Below are positions 35,467 through 44,637 of a stretch of 64,000 bases of DNA, piece after piece; positions within the stretch are counted from its first letter, which is position 1; every line of letters begins with the position of its first letter. Made by a program: the position numbers and the translations under genes. The stretch is from Marivibrio halodurans. GTDB taxonomy: Bacteria; Pseudomonadota; Alphaproteobacteria; UBA8366; Aestuariispiraceae. The notes beneath the pieces were generated by a model. It was not told the origin of the DNA. It worked only from the letters and a program-made list of their open reading frames with translations, and did no database searches. The stretch is taken from the NCBI RefSeq assembly GCF_017963645.1, contig NZ_JAGMWN010000014.1:36836-100835 (forward strand), given 5' to 3'.

Positions 35467-36312
35467 ATGGCCGATTGGTTCGACGAGACGCTGCACGACG
35501 ACTACCGTCAGGGGTTGCGGATCGATCGGGTTCTGTATCAGTCGAACGACGGATTGCAGGACCTGATCGTCTTCGAGAACGCGCGCTTCGGCCGCGTCCT
35601 GTGCCTCGACGGCGTCGTGCAGACGACCGAGGGCGACGAGTTCGTCTATCACGAGATGCTGACCCATGTGCCGATCCTGGCCCATGGCCGGGTCGAGGAC
35701 GTGCTGATCGTCGGCGGCGGTGACGGCGGCATGGCGCGCGAGGTGCTGAAGCACCCGGCCGTCCGCCCGGTGATGGTGGAGATCGACCCGGATGTGGTGG
35801 AATTCTCCAAACAGCACCTGCCCCGCCTCTCGAACGGCGCCTTCGACGATCCCCGGCTGGAGCTCGTCATCGCGGACGGTTGCCGGTTCGTGAAGGAAAC
35901 GGAAAAGCGCTTCGACGTCGTCATCGTCGATTCCACCGACCCGATCGGACCGGGGGAAGTGCTGTTCACGGCCGAGTTCTATGCCGACTGCAAGCGCTGC
36001 CTGAAACCGGGCGGCGTGGTGGTGACGCAGAACGGCGTCCCCTTCGTGCAGGGTGGGGAGATCACCGACAGCTATCGCCGGTTGGGGGAGAGCTTCGCGG
36101 ACGTCCATTTCTTCCGTGCCGCCATCCCGACCTATCAGGGCGGCGACATGGCGTTCGGCTGGGCCAGCGACGATCCGGACCCGCGCCGTCAGTCGGTCGA
36201 GGTGATCGAGGCGCGCTTCGCGGATGCCGGCATCGAGACGCGCTACTACACGCCCGACCTCCACGTCGCCAGCTTCGCCCTGCCCCGGACGATCAAGGAT
36301 CTGATGCGGTAA
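35467..36312 (+). CDS. speE: Spermidine synthase
   Basis: 281 residues, typical length. Transfers the aminopropyl group from decarboxylated SAM to putrescine. WFDETLHDDYRQGLRIDRVLYQS at the N-terminus, LDGVVQTTEGDEFVYHEMLTHVP, the nucleotide loop VLIVGGGDGGMAREVLKH, VMVEIDPDVVEFSK and the catalytic region DVVIVDSTDPIGPG with its Asp are all present. It is co-transcribed with speD. Ends 25 bases before a convergent histidine kinase gene. Confidence 0.96.
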   Translation: MADWFDETLHDDYRQGLRIDRVLYQSNDGLQDLIVFENARFGRVLCLDGVVQTTEGDEFVYHEMLTHVPILAHGRVEDVLIVGGGDGGMAREVLKHPAVRPVMVEIDPDVVEFSKQHLPRLSNGAFDDPRLELVIADGCRFVKETEKRFDVVIVDSTDPIGPGEVLFTAEFYADCKRCLKPGGVVVTQNGVPFVQGGEITDSYRRLGESFADVHFFRAAIPTYQGGDMAFGWASDDPDPRRQSVEVIEARFADAGIETRYYTPDLHVASFALPRTIKDLMR

Positions 36313-36337
36313 GGATGTCGTCGCGCGCCGGGCGCCG

Positions 36338-38161
36338 CTACATCGCGTGGGCGAGGGGCGTGCGGCCGGATCGGGCCTTGGGAAAACGCACGGTGACGGT
36401 GGTTCCCAGGCGCGGCGTGCTTTCAAGCGTCAGGGTACCGCCGTGCAGTTCGACGAAACGCCGTGCCAGCGCGAGGCCGAGGCCCGTGCCGCCGACGGCC
36501 GCCGTTTCACTGAACCGCGCCTGACCGAAGGGTTCGAGGACGTGCTCCATATCCTCCGGATCGATACCGATGCCGGTATCGATCACACGGATGCGTATGC
36601 CGCCGCTCTCGTCCTTGTCAGCCGCGATGGTGACGCGACCTTGCGGGCGGTTGTACTTGATCGCGTTGGAGACGAGGTTCAGCACCACTTGCCGGATCAG
36701 ACGCTCGTCGGCCAAAAGCGGCGGAAGGGTCGGGCCGCAATCGACCGACACGGCGACCAACCGCGCCTGGGCCTGCGCCGCCGTGATGCGCGCGCAGTCG
36801 CGCAACAGGTCCCCGACGACGATGCCGTCCTCGTCGATCTCGGTCGCGCCCGCCTCGACCCGGGCGAGGTCGAGAATGTCGCTGATGAGCGCCAGAAGAT
36901 GGCTTCCCGCCAATTGCATGTCGTGAGCGTATTCGACGTATTTGCGGTGTCCGAGAGGACCGTGAATCTCGGAGGAAAGCATGTCGGAGAAGCCGATCAA
37001 CGCATTGAGCGGCGTGCGCAGCTCATGACTCATATGGGCGAGGAACTCCGACTTCGCATCGCTCGCCGCGTGGGCGCGCGTGGCCGCGGCCGCCAACTGC
37101 TCGTTCATCAGTCGTAGCTGAACCGTGCGCTCCTCGACCGCGCTCGCCAGAATTTCCCGCCGCCGGATCAATTTATCGATCGCGAAGGTCAACGCGATCA
37201 ACAGGACGAAGGCCACCCCGGCTATCAGATAAAGCCACCAATTGCCGACCGTCGCCATATAAACCGGCCCGGCTTCGTAGGTAATCGACCAAGTACGCCC
37301 GGCCACCTCCAACCGCTGTTCCCGGCTGAAGGCGCCGGGCGCGCCCTGAACCGGAATATTGGCCACGGGCTGTGGCTCGCCGGCCGTCACGTCATGAATC
37401 TCCACGCCGATACGGCCGAGGTCGCTTCGCCGCAACAGATTGCCGATCATCGTCTGCGGGGTGAAACCGAAGGCCACCAGGACCATCCGATCGTCCCCCG
37501 CCACCTCCATCGGCAGGCCGAGATTGCCGGAGGAAACCGCCCTGATCAGGATCATGCCCGGCACGCCTTCCTCGGGGCTGTTAAAGAACCGCAAGGGGGC
37601 GGACAATTGGGTCTTTCCCGTCGCGATGGCCTGTTCCGCGGCCTCGCGCCGATTCCTGTTGGACGCGATATCCAATCCGACGGCACGCCGCCGGCCATCG
37701 GGCGTTTCCGTATAGAGAACGGGCATGACCACGTCCCGGGTCACGGGCTTCCGAATCCGGACCTCCGGATAGCCAAGTTCCTTGCGGAAACCGTCCCGCT
37801 CCTGCAGTTCGCGGTTTAGGACAGGGACATGGACGGGGCGAATGACCGGAAGGATGGAGGCGACGCGAATATCGTTCTCGGCGAACAGATCGGTGCTGGC
37901 AATGAACAGCGCGAACTCGGACTCGGTAACCGCCTCGCTCGTCACCAGATAGGCACCGATCGCCTTGAGGCGATCGTTCAACCGCGTCATGGCGGCATCG
38001 ATGGCAAGCGTCACGCGCTCCGACTCCACCCGGAAATCGTCCAGCCGGCGATCTTCCAGGGTGTCCTCGACCTCCAGCACCAAGGCACCGCCCAATACCG
38101 CCAGGACGGCGGCGGCGATGAAACATATCAAACGCTGGGCCCTTGCGTGCATGGCACCCAT
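36338..38161 (-). CDS. Membrane sensor histidine kinase with CHASE-type periplasmic domain
   Basis: 607 residues from the ATG at 38161. One membrane segment (ICFIAAAVLAVLGGALVL) is followed by a periplasmic region of about 270 residues with the CHASE pattern (ERVTLAIDAAMTRLNDRLKAIGAYL, VIRPVHVPVLNRELQERDGF, FTPQTMIGNLL). A second segment (WWLYLIAGVAFVLLIALTFAI) leads to the kinase core: H-box FLAHMSHELRTPLNALIGFSDML, N-box NLVSNAIKYNRPQG, G1 DTGIGIDPEDM and G2 GGTGLGLALARRFV. No receiver domain is attached and no partner regulator is adjacent. It lies 174 bases after chvG on the same strand, and an AT-rich stretch before it (38225-38275) may hold its own promoter. Confidence 0.9.
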   Translation of the reverse strand: MGAMHARAQRLICFIAAAVLAVLGGALVLEVEDTLEDRRLDDFRVESERVTLAIDAAMTRLNDRLKAIGAYLVTSEAVTESEFALFIASTDLFAENDIRVASILPVIRPVHVPVLNRELQERDGFRKELGYPEVRIRKPVTRDVVMPVLYTETPDGRRRAVGLDIASNRNRREAAEQAIATGKTQLSAPLRFFNSPEEGVPGMILIRAVSSGNLGLPMEVAGDDRMVLVAFGFTPQTMIGNLLRRSDLGRIGVEIHDVTAGEPQPVANIPVQGAPGAFSREQRLEVAGRTWSITYEAGPVYMATVGNWWLYLIAGVAFVLLIALTFAIDKLIRRREILASAVEERTVQLRLMNEQLAAAATRAHAASDAKSEFLAHMSHELRTPLNALIGFSDMLSSEIHGPLGHRKYVEYAHDMQLAGSHLLALISDILDLARVEAGATEIDEDGIVVGDLLRDCARITAAQAQARLVAVSVDCGPTLPPLLADERLIRQVVLNLVSNAIKYNRPQGRVTIAADKDESGGIRIRVIDTGIGIDPEDMEHVLEPFGQARFSETAAVGGTGLGLALARRFVELHGGTLTLESTPRLGTTVTVRFPKARSGRTPLAHAM

Positions 38162-38335
38162 ACCCCGTAACGAGCGGGAGCCCCCTCCCCGTGAACCGCT
38201 CCCCCTCTCAATCAATCGAACCGTTGATCGAAAACCTAGGTCAATTTTCGTAAAAACTATCTTAACGGGATATCCAAGGGCTGTCGCGCCCCTTCCGCGA
38301 TGAACCGGACGCCAGAAAGACGTCTGGAAAAGACG

Positions 38336-40048
38336 TCAGGAAAAGGCCGGCAGCCTAACGGAAAAGCGCGCGCCATGCACCGCGCCTTGGCCGTTAGAGC
38401 GATTGCTCGCCGTGATCGTGCCGTCATGCGCCTCGACGATCTGCTTGGAAATCGACAGGCCGAGACCCGAATGGGTGCCGAACTTCTCGGCCTCCGGACG
38501 TTCGGTGTAGAACCGCTCGAAGATATCCTTGAGCTTCGCGGGCGGAATGCCCGGCCCCTCGTCATCGACCCGCACCTCGACCATGCCGCCGTCGCGCAGG
38601 GCGGTGATGCGAATTGTTCCATTGGGCGGCGAGAAGCTCTCGGCATTGCCGATCAGATTGCGAAAGACTTGAACCAATCGGTCCTCGCTCCCCCGCACGG
38701 TGAAGGGCCCCGCGCCCTCCGCCTCGAAGACCAGGCGAACCGGCCGCTCGCCCCCCTCTCGCGCGCGCTCCTCGCGCGGGACATTCAGCATCTCCGCCAA
38801 GGCGGAGAGCATGCGGGCCAGATCGACCTCCGCCGATTCCGACCGCGAAAGCTCCGCATCCAACCGGGACGCGTCGGAAATATCGGAGATCAGCCGGTCG
38901 AGCCGCGCGACATCGTCCTGGATGATGCTCATCAACCGCTGTTGCTGCGCCGGGTCCTTGATCCGCGCCGCCGTCTCCACCGCGCTGCGCAGCGAGGTCA
39001 GCGGATTCTTGATCTCGTGCGCGACGTCGGCCGCGAAACGCTCGATCTCGACCAGCCGGCGCTGCAGCGCCTCCGTCATCTCGGCCAGCACGGCGGACAG
39101 ATCGCCGATCTCGTCGTCGCGATCGTAGAAATCGGGAATATCCGCGCTCTCGCGTCCGACGGTCTGGCGCACGCGTTCGGCCGCCTCGGCAAGGCGACGC
39201 ACCGGTCGCGCGATCGTCCCGGCGAGATAGAGCGACATCATCACCGTGATGACCAGCGCACCCGCGAAGATCAGGGCGATCGTGATGCGGACGTCGCGCA
39301 TCGCCGCCTCGATCTTCTCGCCGCTCTTGGTCAGCATCAGGGCGCCGCGCACCTGATAGTAACGCTGCACCGGAAGCGCCACCGTCAGGATCAGGTCCTG
39401 GTCCGGCTCCACCCGCACCCGTTCCGCGATCCGACCATTGAGCGCCGCGACCGCTTCGGGAAAGTCGCTCACGCTCGGCGCCAACGGATCGCGATAGACC
39501 TCGTAGCGATGATCGTCGAGCAGGTTGACGACATCGCCGACCAAATCGGCGAGTGGATCGACCAGTTCGTCGGTCGTGCTCGGTGCCGGCAGTTCCTCGA
39601 CCTCGACCACCGCGCCGACGGAGCCGAGTTGACGCGAATCGGCCACCATCTCGCCCGCATCGTCGAACAGGCGCGCGCGCACCCTGGTCGGATCGGAAAG
39701 CCGCCGAATCATATGGCGGGCCGGGACGAGGCTCAATTCCTCCTCGCCGCTGTCCAGAACCTCGACCGCGCCCTCGCCCAGGGCGCCCGAGAAAATCTCG
39801 CCCTGGGTGCGCAGCGCCTCCATCTCCTGAGCGATCAATCCTTCCCGGTAAGGGCCGAGATAAAGCAGCCCCAGGACCGGAATCAGAAGCGCGATCATGT
39901 TGACGGCGAGGATTCGCCGGGTCAGCGGCGATACCCGGCGCAGCGGGCGCAGGCGCCGGACGCGTGTCTCGCCGGCCCCGCGCTTCTCGCCGCCGCGGCC
40001 GGACGTCGCCCGATCCCGCTTCGTCGATTCGTCATCATCCTTGGGCAT
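38336..40048 (-). CDS. chvG: Sensor histidine kinase ChvG (ExoS)
   Basis: 570 residues from the ATG at 40048 (MPKDDDESTKRDR). The basic N-terminus VRRLRPLRRVSPLTRRILAVNM and membrane segment IALLIPVLGLLYLGPYREGLI are characteristic of ChvG, as is the periplasmic region with RTQGEIFSGALGEGAVE. A second membrane segment (ITIALIFAGALVITVMMSLYLA) precedes the HAMP domain. The kinase core has FAADVAHEIKNPLTSLRSAVE, NLIGNAESFSPPNG and the GLGLSISKQIVEAH G2 box. Senses acid or envelope stress in relatives and phosphorylates ChvI. It is 112 bases downstream of chvI. Confidence 0.94.
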   Translation of the reverse strand: MPKDDDESTKRDRATSGRGGEKRGAGETRVRRLRPLRRVSPLTRRILAVNMIALLIPVLGLLYLGPYREGLIAQEMEALRTQGEIFSGALGEGAVEVLDSGEEELSLVPARHMIRRLSDPTRVRARLFDDAGEMVADSRQLGSVGAVVEVEELPAPSTTDELVDPLADLVGDVVNLLDDHRYEVYRDPLAPSVSDFPEAVAALNGRIAERVRVEPDQDLILTVALPVQRYYQVRGALMLTKSGEKIEAAMRDVRITIALIFAGALVITVMMSLYLAGTIARPVRRLAEAAERVRQTVGRESADIPDFYDRDDEIGDLSAVLAEMTEALQRRLVEIERFAADVAHEIKNPLTSLRSAVETAARIKDPAQQQRLMSIIQDDVARLDRLISDISDASRLDAELSRSESAEVDLARMLSALAEMLNVPREERAREGGERPVRLVFEAEGAGPFTVRGSEDRLVQVFRNLIGNAESFSPPNGTIRITALRDGGMVEVRVDDEGPGIPPAKLKDIFERFYTERPEAEKFGTHSGLGLSISKQIVEAHDGTITASNRSNGQGAVHGARFSVRLPAFS

Positions 40049-40160
40049 GATCGGGCATCGGCATGGCGTGACTTCGGCGAAAGCCGCCTTCGGGTGGGGG
40101 CGCGGCGCGCACCTGACCGCCCCCCTCGCCGACAACGGAATTGGCGCGGATCACGGCCGG

Positions 40161-40859
40161 CTACTCCTTATAGCGATAGCCGACGCCGTAAAGCGTCTCG
40201 ATGCAATCGAATTCGGTATCGACTTTCCGGAACTTCTTCCGCACCCGTTTGATATGGCTGTCGATTGTCCGGTCATCGACATAGATGTTCTCGCCATAGG
40301 CCGCGTCCATCAATTGATCGCGGTTCTTCACATGCCCCGGACGCTGGGCCAGCGCCTTGACGATCAAGAATTCGGTCACGGTCAACTGCACGACCTCGCC
40401 TTTCCAGGTACACATGTGCCGGTCGGAATCGAGGACAAGGTCGCCCCGCGTGATCGCCCCGGCACCGGTCTTGCCGTTGGCGGCGTCGGCCTCGACCTCC
40501 GCCCGGCGCAGCAGGGCGCGCACCCGCTCGATCAGAAGACGCTGCGAGAAGGGCTTGCGGATATAATCGTCCGCGCCCATGCGCAACCCCAGCAGTTCGT
40601 CCACCTCGTCATCCTTGCTGGTCAGGAAGATCACCGGAATACGGCTCGACTGCCGCAACTTCTGCAATACCTCCATTCCGTCCATGCGGGGCATCTTGAT
40701 GTCCAGCACCGCGAGATCGACCGGCCGCGAGGTCAAGGCCCGCAAGGCGGTCTCCCCGTCGGTATAGGTCGTCACCTGGAACCCCTCCGCCTCCAGGGCC
40801 ATGGAGATCGAGGTCAGGATGTTCCGGTCGTCGTCGACCAGGGCGATGGAATGGGCCAT
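40161..40859 (-). CDS. chvI: Response regulator ChvI, OmpR family
   Basis: 232 residues. The receiver has the acidic pocket ALVDDDRN, the phosphorylated Asp in [17 protein letters not shown] near residue 54, the Thr in [16 protein letters not shown] and Lys in [11 protein letters not shown]. The C-terminal winged helix is OmpR-like ([55 protein letters not shown]). First gene of the chvI-chvG unit. In many Alphaproteobacteria hprK follows chvG; here hprK is about 30 kb away. Confidence 0.96.
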   Translation of the reverse strand: MAHSIALVDDDRNILTSISMALEAEGFQVTTYTDGETALRALTSRPVDLAVLDIKMPRMDGMEVLQKLRQSSRIPVIFLTSKDDEVDELLGLRMGADDYIRKPFSQRLLIERVRALLRRAEVEADAANGKTGAGAITRGDLVLDSDRHMCTWKGEVVQLTVTEFLIVKALAQRPGHVKNRDQLMDAAYGENIYVDDRTIDSHIKRVRKKFRKVDTEFDCIETLYGVGYRYKE

Positions 40860-41069
40860 GAATAGAGTCCTCTTATTGTTCCCGTTGCCAGAGACTGCGC
40901 GCCCCCTGCCTGCCGGTCAACCATGGCGGTAATTGGGCGCCCCGGGGATGGATCGAGGCGCGCCCCGCGCACCCGAGCCTCACGCACCCGCGCAACATCC
41001 CGCAATGAACGGATGCCGGACGAACACACCACGCTTGACCATGACGCCGGTCGGGTCATACTGCCCCCA
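40860..41069. other. Intergenic region upstream of chvI and the B12 riboswitch
   Basis: No gene is seen. The right end carries a candidate promoter for the riboswitch transcript (41035-41062). Nothing else stands out. Confidence 0.4.
41035..41062 (+). promoter_or_regulatory. Candidate promoter of the cobalamin-riboswitch transcript
   Basis: TTGACC (41035-41040) and CATACT (41057-41062) with a 16-base spacer. The expected start falls at about 41069, exactly where the riboswitch fold begins. Confidence 0.45.
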
Positions 41070-41314
41070 TGTTCGGTTCCCCGTGAAGGACCCAAGGTCC
41101 GGGGGATTGAAAGGGAACACGGGGAAGGGCCCTACCCATCAGGGGGGCCCGTGCCCGGGCTGCCCCCGCAACCGTAGACGGAGAGCGGGGATCCACGGCG
41201 CCGGAAACGACGCCGGCCAAGCCACTGGACGTGACCCTGGGGAAACGACCCATGAGGCGCGACCGGGAAGGCGGATCCCGTCAGCGACGACCCGTGAGCC
41301 GGGAGACCTGCCGA
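41070..41314 (+). ncRNA. Cobalamin (B12) riboswitch aptamer
   Basis: The fold's conserved blocks appear in order: GGTTCCC..GTGAAGG near the 5' end, AAAGGGAACACGG, the CTGCCCCCGCAACCGTA core at about 41159-41175, the B12 box GCCACTGG at 41221-41228, and the 3' block GAGCCGGGAGACCTGCC ending near 41312. Downstream of the aptamer, a hairpin between 41324-41333 and 41345-41353 has no T run, so control is probably at translation of cbtB, whose start is 44 bases later. Coenzyme B12 would repress the cobalt transporter. Confidence 0.93.
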
Positions 41315-41396
41315 ACCGCGCTTGGGGTCGGGCACCATGTCGGCGCCCGCCCCGTCATCCATTCGTCGGGTGTGACGAAGATTGGGAGAGACGTCC

Positions 41397-41588
41397 ATGC
41401 AGAAGTCCACGACTATCGAAACGAACATCAATGGCGCGGCCGCCGCGCGGTCCAGCAGCCTGGCGCCGATCCTGCTCGCCGCCGCCTTCGGCGCCTTCAT
41501 GATCTTCGCGGCCGGCATCGCCAATTCCGACGGGCTGCATAATGCCGCGCACGATGCCCGGCACGCCTTCGCCTTTCCCTGCCACTGA
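41397..41588 (+). CDS. cbtB: Cobalt transporter subunit CbtB
   Basis: 63 residues with GGGAGAG eight bases before the ATG. A single membrane segment (LAPILLAAAFGAFMIFAAGI) is followed by the His-rich tail LHNAAHDARHAFAFPCH characteristic of CbtB, whose histidines are thought to bind cobalt. The gene lies directly behind the B12 riboswitch and 85 bases before cbtA. This pair is a known B12-regulated cobalt uptake system in proteobacteria. Confidence 0.93.
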   Translation: MQKSTTIETNINGAAAARSSSLAPILLAAAFGAFMIFAAGIANSDGLHNAAHDARHAFAFPCH

Positions 41589-41673
41589 CGACGCGTCGAC
41601 CGCTCGTCGTTCGTGATGTCATCGACCCCGGGAGGAGTCCGTCCGGGGCGTTAGCCTTATGGGGAGAAGCGAT

Positions 41674-42468
41674 ATGTTCAAGAAGCTGTTCGGCGCGGCG
41701 CTGTCGGCGGGAATCCTGGCCGGCGTCCTGATTTCCGCCCTGCAGGCGATCACCGTCACGCCCCTGATCCTGCAGGCGGAGACCTATGAGAACGCGGCCG
41801 CGCCCGCGCGGATCGATCACGCCAACGCCGTGGCCGCCTGGGGCGACGCGCGTATCCTGTTCGTCCATTCCACGGGCGACGCCCATGGCGATGGCGAGGA
41901 CGCCTGGGCGCCCGAGGACGGGCTGGAGCGCACCGCCTTCACCGCCATGTCCAACATCCTGGTCGGTTGCGGCTTCGCGCTGCTGCTGGCCGCGGGCTTC
42001 GCGCTGTCCGGGCGCCGGATCGACGCGCGCGCCGGTCTGCTCTGGGGCGCGGCCGGATTCGCCGCCGCCACGCTGGCGCCGGCCGCCGGCCTGCCGCCAG
42101 AACTGCCCGGCATGGCGGCGGCCGACCTTCAGGCGCGTCAGATCTGGTGGGTCGGCACCGTGCTCGCGACCGGCATCGGGCTCTGGCTGACCGTGTTCGC
42201 GCGCGGCGGCGCGGCGCGGCTGCCGATGATCCTGGGCGGCCTCGCCCTGATCGCCCTGCCGCATCTGATCGGCGCCCCGCATCCGCATGGGGCCGACGCC
42301 GTCGGCGGCGGCGTGCCGGCGGAACTGGCCGCGCAATATGCCGGTCTGTCGATCGCGGTCAGCGCGGTGTTCTGGCTTATCCTCGGCTGGCTCGCCGGGG
42401 GCTTCTGGGCCCGGATCGAGGCATCGGAGCAGGCCGGGGACGCCGCCAGTCCGGCGACCGCCGGCTAG
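41674..42468 (+). CDS. cbtA: Cobalt transporter subunit CbtA
   Basis: 264 residues from the ATG at 41674, with GGGGAGAAG upstream; the longer start adds five residues. Five or six membrane segments are present, starting MFKKLFGAALSAGILAGVL. The CbtA features ITVTPLILQAETYE, LERTAFTAMSNILVGCGFALLL, and LIALPHLIGAPHPHGAD with its histidines are clear. It forms the membrane channel part of the CbtAB cobalt importer and would supply CobNST encoded in part at 17-20 kb. Confidence 0.93.
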   Translation: MFKKLFGAALSAGILAGVLISALQAITVTPLILQAETYENAAAPARIDHANAVAAWGDARILFVHSTGDAHGDGEDAWAPEDGLERTAFTAMSNILVGCGFALLLAAGFALSGRRIDARAGLLWGAAGFAAATLAPAAGLPPELPGMAAADLQARQIWWVGTVLATGIGLWLTVFARGGAARLPMILGGLALIALPHLIGAPHPHGADAVGGGVPAELAAQYAGLSIAVSAVFWLILGWLAGGFWARIEASEQAGDAASPATAG

Positions 42469-42516
42469 GCCGGCCCCTTTGGGCGAAACCGGGCGGCGGG
42501 AAGGGACGATGCCAGA

Positions 42517-43275
42517 ATGACGGTCTCGAACCATCCCGCCGTCACCGCCGCCGCTTCCGCTGGTCCGGCGGCCATGGTTCGGGCCTTGCTGCGCGGCACC
42601 GACCGGGCGGCGCTCGCCACCCGCCTCGCGGCGACGGGCGAGCCCTATGCCTCCCTCGTCCTGCTGGCGGTCGATCACGCGGCCCGGCCGCTCCTGCTGT
42701 TGAGCGATCTGGCCGACCATAGCCGAAATCTGAAGGCGGAGCCCTCGGCCTCCCTTCTGATCGACGGGACGGCCGGCCTCGCCGAACCCCTGACCGGCGC
42801 GCGGGCCAGCCTTCAGGGCCCCATCCGCCCGGTTCCGGCAGCCGAGCGGCCGCCCCTCCTCGACCGATTCGTCGCGCGCCATCCCTCCGCCGCGCTCTAT
42901 GCCGGATTCGGGGATTTCGCGCTCTATCGCATGGCACCGGCGCGGGCGCATCTGGTCGCGGGATTCGGGCGCATCCATTGGGTCGAGGCGGAAGCCGGAT
43001 TGCTGTTCGACACGCGCGGCATGGCGGCTCTCGCCGAGGCCGAGGGCGACATCGTCGCGCATATGAATGACGATCATCTCGACGCCATCGCGCTCTATGC
43101 CAATGTCCTGCTCGACCGGCCCGGCGCGGGCTGGCGCATGACCGGGATCGATCCGGAAGGCTGCGACCTGCGCCGGGGCGGGGAGATCGCGCGCCTGCCC
43201 TTCGCCACGCCGGTGCATGACGCCGCCGCCGCGCGGGCGGAGCTTGTCCGGCTCGTCCGCGCGTCGCGGCGATAG
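42517..43275 (+). CDS. HugZ-like pyridoxamine 5'-phosphate oxidase-fold protein with DUF2470 domain
   Basis: 252 residues. The N-terminal half is a split-barrel flavin-binding fold (AALATRLAATGEPYASLVLLAVDH, then LLLLSDLADHSRNLKAEPSASLLID). The C-terminal half, IVAHMNDDHLDAIALYANVLL, is the DUF2470 module with conserved His-Asp-Asp-His, and GCDLRRGG follows. This architecture is shared by HugZ-type heme oxygenases and uncharacterised relatives; heme degradation cannot be asserted. Located 48 bases after cbtA and in the same direction, though with its own spacing. Confidence 0.85.
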   Translation: MTVSNHPAVTAAASAGPAAMVRALLRGTDRAALATRLAATGEPYASLVLLAVDHAARPLLLLSDLADHSRNLKAEPSASLLIDGTAGLAEPLTGARASLQGPIRPVPAAERPPLLDRFVARHPSAALYAGFGDFALYRMAPARAHLVAGFGRIHWVEAEAGLLFDTRGMAALAEAEGDIVAHMNDDHLDAIALYANVLLDRPGAGWRMTGIDPEGCDLRRGGEIARLPFATPVHDAAAARAELVRLVRASRR

Positions 43276-43379
43276 ACCGCGTCCTCTTTTCCGGCGATCG
43301 CGCCCTCATGCTTGCCGACGGGGCGCGAAGCGCGCACTCTGCGATCCGTCCGCGCGTTCCGTTGCCGTGAGAGTGTGCC

Positions 43380-44600
43380 ATGCCCGCCGAAGTTCAGACG
43401 ACCGCCCCCGACATCGATCCCGTCGCGGGCCTCCCCGCCTATATCCGCCCCGCCGTCAGCGCCATCGAGACACAGCAGATCCTGGCCGTCTCGCAGCTCG
43501 CGCTGGGCGACAAGTCGGTGATCCCGCTGTGGTACGGGGAAAGCGACGTGCCCACCCCCGCCTTCATCTGCGCCGCCGCGCAGCGCGCGCTCGGCCAGGG
43601 AGAGACCTTCTACAGCCATAAGCGCGGCACGCCCGAACTGCGTCACACGCTCGCCGGCTATATGAGCGACCTGCACGGCAAGCGGATCGATGTCGAACGC
43701 GTCAGCGTCACCGCCAGCGGCATGTCCGCGATCATGATGCTGTTCCAATGCATCCTGGATGCGGGCGACAACGCCATCATCACCTGCCCGGTCTGGCCCA
43801 ACGCGCAATCGGTGGTCCGCGCGCTCGGCGCGGAGGCCCGCTTCCACGCCCTCGACCGCGACCCCGACCAGGGCTGGCGCCTCGATATCGAGGCGTTGAA
43901 GGCGAAATGCGACGCGCGCACCCGCGCGATCTTCGTCAATTCGCCCAACAACCCGACGGGCTGGGTGCTGCCCCGGGAACAGATCGACGAGCTTCTGGCC
44001 TTCGCGCGCGAACGCGGCATCTGGATCATGGCCGACGAGGTCTATGGCCGCATGGTCTATTCCGGCCGCGCGGCGCCGAGCTTCCTTGAGCAATGCGAGG
44101 AGAACGACCCCGTTCTCGTCGTGAACAGCTTCTCCAAGAGCTGGGCCATGACCGGCTGGCGCGTCGGCTGGGTGACGCACCCGCCGGGGCTGGGGGAGCT
44201 ACTCGGCAATATGATCGAGTTCAATTATTCCTGCGTCCCGCCCTTCGTCATGCGCGCGGCCGAGGTGGCGATCCGCGAGGGGGAACCCTTCGTCCAGCAG
44301 ATGACGGCCTATTGCCGCACCGGGCGCGATATCGTCAGCCAGCGCCTGCCGAACCTGCCCCATGTCGCCGATTATCGCGCGCCGGACGCCAGCTTCTATG
44401 CCTTCTTCCGGGTCGAGGGCACGGCGGAGCGCACGCTCGCCTTCGCCCAGGATCTGGTACGCACCGCCAAGGTCGGCATCGCCCCCGGCACCGCCTTCGG
44501 CCCGGGCGCGGAGGGCTGGTACCGCCTGTGCTTCGCCCAGAAGCCGGAAACCATCGCCGAGGCCATGGACCGCCTGGAACGCGCCCTGACGGCTATGTGA
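43380..44600 (+). CDS. PLP-dependent aminotransferase (class I/II)
   Basis: 406 residues. Fold-type I aminotransferase. LGDKSVIPLWYGESDVPTP begins the family; SGMSAIMMLFQCIL, NSPNNPTGWVLP (Asn, Gly), MADEVYGRMVYSG (Asp, Tyr) and the PLP-binding Lys in NSFSKSWAMTGWRVGW near residue 250 follow. The C-terminal Arg lies in WYRLCFAQ. Resembles aspartate/alanine-type enzymes but the substrate cannot be fixed. A GcvA-like LysR regulator gene is convergent downstream. Confidence 0.92.
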   Translation: MPAEVQTTAPDIDPVAGLPAYIRPAVSAIETQQILAVSQLALGDKSVIPLWYGESDVPTPAFICAAAQRALGQGETFYSHKRGTPELRHTLAGYMSDLHGKRIDVERVSVTASGMSAIMMLFQCILDAGDNAIITCPVWPNAQSVVRALGAEARFHALDRDPDQGWRLDIEALKAKCDARTRAIFVNSPNNPTGWVLPREQIDELLAFARERGIWIMADEVYGRMVYSGRAAPSFLEQCEENDPVLVVNSFSKSWAMTGWRVGWVTHPPGLGELLGNMIEFNYSCVPPFVMRAAEVAIREGEPFVQQMTAYCRTGRDIVSQRLPNLPHVADYRAPDASFYAFFRVEGTAERTLAFAQDLVRTAKVGIAPGTAFGPGAEGWYRLCFAQKPETIAEAMDRLERALTAM

Positions 44601-44637
44601 GACCCGAGGCCATGAGGCGAAGAAGGAAGAGAGGCGA

